In this document: positions 58,300 through 64,000 of the stretch, piece after piece | Numbering within the stretch: the first letter of the stretch is position 1 | Layout of the letters: each line of letters starts with the position of its first letter | Assembly (NCBI GenBank): GCA_964491915.1 | Contig: CAZBHS010000012.1 | Span: 1 to 64,000, forward strand | Direction: 5' to 3' | Origin: JAHELQ01 sp964491915 | Lineage (GTDB): Bacteria; Acidobacteriota; Aminicenantia; UBA2199 | Length of the DNA stretch: 64,000 bases | Program-made: the position numbers and the translations under genes | Notes under the pieces: model-generated | The model's input: the letters and a program-made list of their open reading frames with translations, nothing else | What the model was told of the DNA's origin: nothing | The model's database searches: none

Positions 58300-60615
58300 A
58301 TGACACCCATTCGAACCATCAAGCCTTTGGTATTATTCACCCTATTAGCAGCCGCTCTCAGCGCCAACCTGGTTGCCGCCGAGGCGATCCCCGGCTTCCG
58401 GGTGAATCCCTATGTGCTGTGGGTGACCGGCCAATCGGCAACCGTCGCCTGTCACCTGGAGAAGCCCCAGCCTATCGTGGTGACTGTGGATGACGGCGAC
58501 ATCCGGAGGGAATTTCCTTCCCCGGAAGCTAAAACCTCCCATTTCGTAACGGTTACCGGCCTCGAACCCGGCTCGGTGTATACCTACCGGGTAACAGGAA
58601 CCTCCGCCAAAACCGCGGAGGGCGATCAAAGCTTCCAATTGAGGACCGCCGGACGGAGGGGAGAATACTTCACATTCACTGTATTCGGCGACCCGCGTCC
58701 CGGTGACAATATCACCCACCATCATCACGAGGCAGTGGTAAATCAAGCCCTGATGCAGGAGCCGATGTTTAACTTGATATTGGGCGATATGGTGGACGAT
58801 GGGTCCCAGGCTTCCCATTGGGAAGATTTTTTCGCCGTGGAGTCTCCGCTTCTGCGGCGTTCGGCGGTGTATCCGGTTATCGGCGATAACGACAGGGCCG
58901 GCGGCGAGGGCAAATACCTGGATTATTTCCCTTTTCTGGAGGACGGCTATTATACCTTCGATTGGGGCGGCGTTCATTTTTTCGGGCTCTATGCCTGGGA
59001 CGCCAGAGGCCGCCAGCCGGCCTCCGAATTTAACGGCGCCAGCCCGCAAGCCCGGTGGTTTATCGAAGAAATATCGCGACCGGAGGTGCAAGCCGCTCCG
59101 TTCCGCGTGGTATTTCTTCACGATCCCATCGTGATCTGCCGGGGCCGGGCCGCGGAAACACTTCAAGCCACATGGACGCCCCTCTTTCAAAAGTACAAGG
59201 TGGATGTGGTGCTGGCCAGTTGGCACCTGTACGAACGGTCCCAATACCAGGGGATTACCTACATCATATCCGGCGGCGCCGGAGCTGAGCTGCTCTGGAT
59301 GAATCGCAATCAGGCTTTTCCCTCTCAAGTGGAGGCAAAGCAATACCACTTTTGCCGGGTGGACGTCAATGCCGAAGCCATGACTCTTCGCAGCATTGCC
59401 GCCGACGGTACGGTGCTCGACAGTCTGACTCTCACCCCCAGATCCAATGATCCCGGCTCCGAACGCCAATTGCAACGGGCGGCCCGGCGGTTGGTAAAAG
59501 AATCGGTGTTGAACGGAGGCGACGGCCGCCGCGAGATTCCAGTGTATCTATTTTCCTATGATTGCAGATATTGCAAAAAATTATTGCGCTATATCTTACC
59601 CCAATTGGCCCGGCAATACGACATCGCCATCAGGCTTTACTTCTATGATCTCGGCCGCTCCGGCACCTACGGCCTGCTTCTCAACGCCGGCGCCGAATTT
59701 GGCCGTCAGGGCACCGATATCCCCACCATCTTCCTGGGGCGGAAGGCGTTGGGGGGTGAACAGGAAATCCATCGGGAACTCCACCGGCAATTGCGTGAAT
59801 TCAGCGCCGCTCCCGATCGCTACTCGAGGCAGAGCATCCAGCCCTTCCGCCAATCCCACGATACCCTCTCGATGGGCGAACAAGCCTTCAGCGGCCTTAC
59901 CGCCGGCATCGTTTGGGGCGCCGGACTTTTGGACGGCATCAATCCCTGCGCCTTCAGCACTATTATTTTTCTTATCTCCTATCTCAGCCTGGTGGGGGCC
60001 TCCAGGAAGAAGATGCTCTATACCGGCGGGATCTTCACCCTGGCGGTGTTTCTGACCTATTTTTTCATCGGCCTCTTGTTCTTCGGCGTGGCCCGGGTGC
60101 TCTTGCAAGGCAGCATCGCGGCCACCATTGTCAATACTATTCTACTGGCTGTTGTCCTGGCGTTGGCGGCCCTTTCCATCAGCGACGCCTTCAAGTGTTT
60201 GCGGGGACAACCGTCCGGCATCGCGCTTCAATTACCGGAGCGCGTGAAAGCGAGTATTCACGGGAAAATTCGCGATTTCGCCCGCCGCCGGTTGGCATTG
60301 GCCGGGGCGTCGTTTGGATTGGGAGTGATGATCGCCGGCATGGAACTCACCTGCACCGGCCAGGTCTATATCCCCATTGTCACCATGATATCCGATCCCC
60401 GCCACCGGGTGGACGCGGTGGCCTATCTCTTTGTCTACAACATCGCCTTTATCCTTCCCCTGGTGGTGGTGTTCGGTCTGGTCTTTTTCGGCCTCACCTC
60501 AAAAAAATTGGGGGAGGTATTCCGCAAGCGCCTGGCGGCGGTCAAATTCGGCTTCGCCCTATTGTTTCTGATAATGGCGCTACTCATTGTCCATAATTTG
60601 GGATGGTTATCATGA
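58300..60615 (+). CDS. Fusion: PAP-like metallophosphatase, thioredoxin fold and CcdA/DsbD-type membrane domain
   Basis: 771 residues. Signal peptide about 1-27; PAP-type Fn3 domain about 32-116; calcineurin-like phosphatase about 124-375 with FGDPR (D131), LGDMVDD (D163), IGDND (195-198) and LHDP (H274). The last box reads ASWHLYERS, keeping H309 but with Ser where the first His of GHxH belongs; the usual GNHE is GDND. The phosphatase site is thus partly degenerate. A thioredoxin fold follows (about 412-500) with CRYC (C422, C425), then about six TMs (about 531-768) with INPCAF (C550) and ELTCTGQVY (C685), the cysteine pair of CcdA/DsbD electron carriers. It would bring electrons from the cytosol to periplasmic thiols. 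I know of no protein with this domain order. Confidence 0.82.
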   Translation: MTPIRTIKPLVLFTLLAAALSANLVAAEAIPGFRVNPYVLWVTGQSATVACHLEKPQPIVVTVDDGDIRREFPSPEAKTSHFVTVTGLEPGSVYTYRVTGTSAKTAEGDQSFQLRTAGRRGEYFTFTVFGDPRPGDNITHHHHEAVVNQALMQEPMFNLILGDMVDDGSQASHWEDFFAVESPLLRRSAVYPVIGDNDRAGGEGKYLDYFPFLEDGYYTFDWGGVHFFGLYAWDARGRQPASEFNGASPQARWFIEEISRPEVQAAPFRVVFLHDPIVICRGRAAETLQATWTPLFQKYKVDVVLASWHLYERSQYQGITYIISGGAGAELLWMNRNQAFPSQVEAKQYHFCRVDVNAEAMTLRSIAADGTVLDSLTLTPRSNDPGSERQLQRAARRLVKESVLNGGDGRREIPVYLFSYDCRYCKKLLRYILPQLARQYDIAIRLYFYDLGRSGTYGLLLNAGAEFGRQGTDIPTIFLGRKALGGEQEIHRELHRQLREFSAAPDRYSRQSIQPFRQSHDTLSMGEQAFSGLTAGIVWGAGLLDGINPCAFSTIIFLISYLSLVGASRKKMLYTGGIFTLAVFLTYFFIGLLFFGVARVLLQGSIAATIVNTILLAVVLALAALSISDAFKCLRGQPSGIALQLPERVKASIHGKIRDFARRRLALAGASFGLGVMIAGMELTCTGQVYIPIVTMISDPRHRVDAVAYLFVYNIAFILPLVVVFGLVFFGLTSKKLGEVFRKRLAAVKFGFALLFLIMALLIVHNLGWLS

Positions 60616-60848
60616 AAATAACTCGAAAAAAGAAAAGACCCGGCGGTAAAGTGTTGAAAATCAAGCGGGGATACAATCCCAATTCCAGCTCCATGGGATC
60701 CATCGTGTTTGTCCTACCGGCGATCATGTTCGCCATAACAATCGCCGCCGGAGCGGTGTTGGGAGCGTTGTCTCCGATGCTGCAATCGTTCTTCCTCCGT
60801 CTACACCAAAAACGGCAGGAACGGCTGGTAAGGAAAAAAATCCAATGA
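60612..60848 (+). CDS. Membrane peptide B with KRGYNPNSSSMGS motif
   Basis: 78 residues from the ATG at 60612, which overlaps the preceding stop by 4 bp; an upstream in-frame ATG at 60603 is less likely. A very basic N-terminus (MKITRKKKRPGGKVLKI) leads to KRGYNPNSSSMGS at 18-30, a membrane helix (about 31-56) and a basic amphipathic C-terminus. It matches peptide A only in the motif. Most shared codons differ synonymously, so selection acts on the peptide. No Cys. Probably a co-substrate or heteromeric partner of peptide A. Confidence 0.75.
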   Translation: MKITRKKKRPGGKVLKIKRGYNPNSSSMGSIVFVLPAIMFAITIAAGAVLGALSPMLQSFFLRLHQKRQERLVRKKIQ

Positions 60849-62071
60849 ACGGCATACTTGTATTTCTACTTGTAGCGTCCTCCCTGGTTCCGGGGCAATA
60901 CCGGCAACACCTGGAGCAGGGGCGCTTCAGCGAAGCCATGACTCTTCTGGCCACTGAAATTCGCAATAATGGCGGCAATCCCGCCAAACAAGCGGCGTGC
61001 ACTCTCGAGCTCGGTCACTTCCACCGGGATGTCTGCGGCGATTTCCAACGGGCCGCCGCCTTTTACCGGCGGGTGGGCGTCTATAAACTAAAACCCGGAC
61101 ACCCTCTGCTGGAAAACGCCGCCAACGCGTTAAGCGCGATTCAGGCGTCGCAAACAGAATACCGGAATTTGGACCGTGAGATGCGCGGCATCATGATGCG
61201 GTCGTCCCGCCGCCGCCCGGCACAAGAGATCGAAAGAGATATTGCCCGGTTAAAGGAGATCATCCGCGACTACCCCGCCTATTACCGTCTCCACGAGGTC
61301 TACTTCGCCCTGGCGGCCAATTATGAAAAACTGGAAAAATACTATAAAACCTACCGGACTCTGGACACCGCCATGAGCATCAAACCGGGAATCGTATTTT
61401 ACAAGCCGGTGAAATTCAAACGGGACCAGGCCTATGAAACCTTCATGGTCAACACTGTGAGAGGAACCGCTTCGACGGTGTGTTGGGTGTTATTGATTCT
61501 CACCTCTTTGCTCTTCTACAGCTCCCGCCCATGGAAATGGGTGAGGGGGCGCCATGTGATTGTCGGAGTGTTGTTGGTGGCCGCCTGGTGGGGGATTTTT
61601 CGCGTCTCCCATGCCGTCACCGGTTGGTATTTCGACCGCTACATCGCCCCCGCCGTCGCCCATACGGCAGAGGATGCCGAAGACAAAGAATTCCTCTACG
61701 CCTCGCCCGGAAGTCCCGGCTCAGAAGCGGCGGAAAAGCTGTTTGATTACGGTCTGGCCGGAGTTCTGGCTATCTTCGTGTTCTCTTTGGGGATACGAAG
61801 AATCAATCGCGTCAGTATCCGCGTCATCGCTTGCGGCTTGTTCGGATTACTATTGTTCACCGCCCTGTCCACCCGGTATTATTTGAATGTCTGTCACGAA
61901 CAGAGCGAATATGAATCCGGTTATCTAAAACTCGATTCCGACGATCCGGAACCCCATGTCCTCACCAATCCGCTGGCCTACCCGGATCTGGAAACCGCCA
62001 ATATCAGCGACCCTTACGTCCGCCAATGGGTGCTGCGCTATTGCCCCTTCAATGGAGACCCCTCATCATGA
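60845..62071 (+). CDS. TPR-containing membrane protein of the peptide operon
   Basis: 408 residues: a hydrophobic N-terminal export segment, TPR-like helical repeats to about 200 (GQYRQHLEQGRFSEAMTLLA, FHRDVCGDFQRAAAFYRRVG), then about four TM helices (about 210-345) and a periplasmic C-terminal tail. Domain order mirrors the TPR-TM half of the 660-residue protein that starts the operon, so the pair may form a complex around the two peptides. It overlaps peptide B and the radical SAM gene by 4 bp each. The family is not recognised. Confidence 0.7.
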   Translation: MNGILVFLLVASSLVPGQYRQHLEQGRFSEAMTLLATEIRNNGGNPAKQAACTLELGHFHRDVCGDFQRAAAFYRRVGVYKLKPGHPLLENAANALSAIQASQTEYRNLDREMRGIMMRSSRRRPAQEIERDIARLKEIIRDYPAYYRLHEVYFALAANYEKLEKYYKTYRTLDTAMSIKPGIVFYKPVKFKRDQAYETFMVNTVRGTASTVCWVLLILTSLLFYSSRPWKWVRGRHVIVGVLLVAAWWGIFRVSHAVTGWYFDRYIAPAVAHTAEDAEDKEFLYASPGSPGSEAAEKLFDYGLAGVLAIFVFSLGIRRINRVSIRVIACGLFGLLLFTALSTRYYLNVCHEQSEYESGYLKLDSDDPEPHVLTNPLAYPDLETANISDPYVRQWVLRYCPFNGDPSS

Positions 62072-63261
62072 CCAATCAAACACCAAAAGGAACACTACGA
62101 TACCGGTTCGAACCGTTCGGCGGCATCATCGCCTCCGAGGATCCACCCTTTCTGGCGTTCGTGGATCGCAATTATATGCTGGACCTGGGGACAGGTCCCT
62201 CTGATTTATGGGAATCCGGCGATGAAACAGTGGATCTATTGTCCGCCCCCACCGAGGTGCACTTCGCAGTCACCAATCGCTGCAGCGCCGGTTGCAGCCA
62301 TTGCTACATGGACGGCGGCGAAGCGGACGACGGCGAGCTGGATACCGCGGCCTTCAAAAAAGCTCTGGATGTGTTGGCGCGAATGGGCGTGTTCCATGTG
62401 GCCATGGGAGGCGGCGAAGCTCTGGAACGGCCGGATCTGTTCCAATTGGCGGCTTACGCCCGCGATATCGGCCTGGTGCCCAACCTCACAGTCTCCGGCC
62501 GCGGCATCACCCCTGAGGTGGCCAAGAAAATGAAAATCTTCGGGCAGGTGAACATCTCCCTCGACGAAGCCTCGGAAACCGGCAATCCCTATCGCGCCCC
62601 CGGCGCATTCGCCATCGCCGACGAAGCGTTCGATTGTTTGCGGGCCGCCGGCGTTCCCACAGGCATCAATTGCGTGGTGGGCCGAAGTAATTTCGAATCC
62701 ATTCCCTGTCTGTTCCAATACGCCAAAAAGAAAAAACTCGACGAAATCGAGTTCCTGCGCTTCAAACCATCCGGCCGCGGCAAAGAGCTCTATCTTCAGG
62801 AACGAACCACCTACGAACAAAACATCGCCCTCGTCCCCATGCTGTCGCAATGGTCCCGCAAGACCGGCGTCACCGCCAAGATCGATTGCTCCTTCGTCCC
62901 CATGTACTGCTACCACAAACCGCCGAAGGAGGTGCTCTACAGCATGGCCACCTATGGCTGCGAGGCGGGGAATGTATTGCTGGGAGCCCGCAGCGACGGC
63001 TCTATCAGCGGTTGCTCCTTTCTGGACGACTGCGGCCTATCGATTTTCGATCTACCCGCAACTTTCCAAAACGGCCACGGCCCTCTGGCGCCGTACCGCT
63101 CATGGTTGGAGCGGGCCGCCGAGCCGTGTCTCTCCTGCCATTACCTCGATATTTGCAAAGGCGGTTGCCACGGCGTCTCCCAATTCCTCAGCGGAGACTA
63201 CGACCGGCCGGATCCCGATTGCCCCATCGTGGTGGAATACCTGGGGAGGGAACAGTCATGA
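62068..63261 (+). CDS. Radical SAM/SPASM enzyme of the GYNPNSSS peptide operon
   Basis: 397 residues from the ATG at 62068 (4-bp overlap with the previous gene; a frame to 62026 is not used). An N-terminal part with FEPFGGIIASEDPPFLAFVD precedes the core and may bind peptide. Radical SAM motif CSAGCSHC: C72, C76, C79; glycine-rich strand GGGEA at 114-118. The SPASM part has MYCYH, YGCEAGNVLLG then GSISGCSFLDDCG, and the final CLSCHYLDICKGGC and C in DPDCPIV, enough ligands for auxiliary clusters. The likely substrates are peptides A and B, which lack Cys, so the chemistry would be at carbon or Tyr/Asn/Ser side chains. The reaction is not known. Confidence 0.88.
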   Translation: MTNQTPKGTLRYRFEPFGGIIASEDPPFLAFVDRNYMLDLGTGPSDLWESGDETVDLLSAPTEVHFAVTNRCSAGCSHCYMDGGEADDGELDTAAFKKALDVLARMGVFHVAMGGGEALERPDLFQLAAYARDIGLVPNLTVSGRGITPEVAKKMKIFGQVNISLDEASETGNPYRAPGAFAIADEAFDCLRAAGVPTGINCVVGRSNFESIPCLFQYAKKKKLDEIEFLRFKPSGRGKELYLQERTTYEQNIALVPMLSQWSRKTGVTAKIDCSFVPMYCYHKPPKEVLYSMATYGCEAGNVLLGARSDGSISGCSFLDDCGLSIFDLPATFQNGHGPLAPYRSWLERAAEPCLSCHYLDICKGGCHGVSQFLSGDYDRPDPDCPIVVEYLGREQS

Positions 63262-63887
63262 ATCCTCGACCGGCAAAACAATCCGTCACCTTCACCGGCA
63301 TCGCGGTAACCATCGCCGTGACCGCCGGTATAATTTGGGCCATCCTGCAATTGCTCGACCCGGGAATTCTGAAGCGGGAATTCACCCCCGCCGATATGCG
63401 GCAGCATGAAATCACCGCCTTCAAAAATCTGCAACGAATCGCCGCCGCCCAAAAAAACTACCGTCAAAAAGATTATGACCGGGACGGCGAAGCGGAATTC
63501 GCCATGTTCTACGTCCATCTCTATAGATCCGTCAGCCCCGACAGCAAACCGATTCCCGTCAATCTGATCTCCAAACGGTTGGCCTTTGCCATGGGGATTT
63601 CCCGGATGCTCGACGGCTATTACTTCAAAGATCTACGGCAACAGGAACTGGAATCCGGCGATAAACAACCCTTTGACTACACCCGCCAATGGGCTGTCGT
63701 GGCTATGCCCGCTTCGAAAGGCAGAACCGGCGTCCTCACAATGATCGCCGGTGGGAACGGGGCCGTCTACGTCACCCCCAAAATGCACACGGAGCTTTAT
63801 CTCCCGTTTGCTCCGGAACACAATGGCTGGGCCAGAATCACGTCGCTGGAAGAGCTAAAGCGATTCCAACAACACGTCGTCTATTGA
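63258..63887 (+). CDS. Membrane-anchored protein, DUF2950/prepilin-like periplasmic domain
   Basis: 209 residues from the ATG at 63258 (4-bp overlap with the radical SAM stop). One N-terminal TM helix (VTFTGIAVTIAVTAGIIWAI) is followed by a periplasmic domain. ITAFKNLQRIAAAQKNYRQK then DYDRDGEAEFAMFYVHLYRS, later GYYFKDL, and AVVAMPASKGRTGVLTMIAG together recall DUF2950 and related type-IV-pilin-like exported proteins. It ends the operon and converges with 7-bp overlap on the next gene. Its role in the peptide system is unknown. Confidence 0.68.
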   Translation: MNPRPAKQSVTFTGIAVTIAVTAGIIWAILQLLDPGILKREFTPADMRQHEITAFKNLQRIAAAQKNYRQKDYDRDGEAEFAMFYVHLYRSVSPDSKPIPVNLISKRLAFAMGISRMLDGYYFKDLRQQELESGDKQPFDYTRQWAVVAMPASKGRTGVLTMIAGGNGAVYVTPKMHTELYLPFAPEHNGWARITSLEELKRFQQHVVY

Positions 63888-64000
63888 CCGCTCCGGGAGT
63901 TGAGCCTCTTCAGAGCCGCCAATTCCCCTCGCAGCCTCGATCGGGCCGTCCGGGAAAACAAACTGAACTGGGTGTCGTCCTGACTGAGAATCACCTCGGA
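63881..64000 (-). CDS. C-terminal end of an unidentified gene (partial)
   Basis: On the minus strand the frame is open from the window edge and ends with TAG at 63883-63881. The last residues are charged and helical (LRGELAALKRLNSRSGQ). Its end overlaps the preceding gene by 7 bp. Too little is present to name it. Confidence 0.5.
   Translation of the reverse strand, partial: SEVILSQDDTQFSLFSRTARSRLRGELAALKRLNSRSGQ

Noticed and set aside
58345..59475. 376-codon minus-strand open frame
   Set aside because: Mirror frame of the 771-residue fusion gene in GC-rich coding DNA, without ribosome site or recognisable domain.
62850..63257. N-terminal extension of the last gene of the peptide operon
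   Set aside because: It overlaps the radical SAM coding sequence in another frame; the ATGA overlap at 63258 is the natural start.

Overview
The window reads as a 64 kb piece of a Gram-negative (diderm) bacterial chromosome. It carries two RND tripartite efflux systems, TolC-like proteins, an outer-membrane beta-barrel and a Lol-type ABC module. A VWFA-related protein of the type common in Acidobacteria, a 6-bladed beta-propeller protein, a DUF4143 ATPase and several radical-SAM peptide systems fit Acidobacteriota or Candidatus Aminicenantes. That placement is an inference from gene content, with no rRNA or marker tree behind it. A run of 10 Ns at 24050-24059 shows this is a draft scaffold. 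No tRNA, rRNA, CRISPR array or intact insertion sequence was seen.

Layout. 1-7.7 kb: sulfatase-like enzyme, then a MarR-controlled RND efflux operon (marR, adaptor, pump, TolC) with a consensus promoter and a perfect palindromic operator. 8.0-11.4 kb: a RiPP-like locus with a 52-residue Cys-patterned peptide, an attenuator, a radical SAM/SPASM maturase, a SPASM-only protein and a UbiE-type methyltransferase. 11.4-14.3 kb: a large unknown protein and a MntA/HepT toxin-antitoxin pair. 14.3-20.2 kb: a TetR-controlled Lol-like operon with two matching operators. 20.3-25.9 kb: GspF-like protein, nucleotidyltransferase pair, YbaK, a 21-bp minisatellite, a broken macro-domain gene, a DUF4143 ATPase with an assembly gap and an AlaX-type editing protein. 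26-31.3 kb: a 1013-residue exported unknown coupled to a VWA protein, then an aminoacyl-tRNA-protein transferase. 31.3-37.9 kb: a DUF58/MoxR/DUF4350/DUF4129/SpoIIM/RDD membrane operon. 38-42.9 kb: beta-propeller protein and a sigma54-type two-component operon with two secreted RG-tailed paralogues. 43-50.7 kb: glycosyltransferase and a heavy-metal RND operon preceded by a Cys/His-rich small protein. 50.7-55.5 kb: DUF302, PspC, a lipoprotein, an XRE regulator, a stand-alone radical SAM enzyme and trpS.

55.56-63.9 kb: the most unusual region. Eight tightly overlapping genes start from a consensus promoter. They encode two small membrane peptides that share the motif KRGYNPNSSSxGS, a radical SAM/SPASM enzyme, a TlpA-like thioredoxin lipoprotein, and a fusion of a purple-acid-phosphatase-like domain, a thioredoxin fold and a CcdA/DsbD-type membrane domain. 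Two TPR/membrane proteins and a membrane-anchored protein complete it. I interpret it as a radical-SAM-modified membrane-peptide system with its own periplasmic redox arm; I know of no description of it.

A recurring regulatory feature is a good -10 box whose end lies exactly 6 nt before an ATG that lacks a Shine-Dalgarno sequence (four genes, three with a 17-bp-spaced -35). This suggests leaderless mRNAs are common in this organism.
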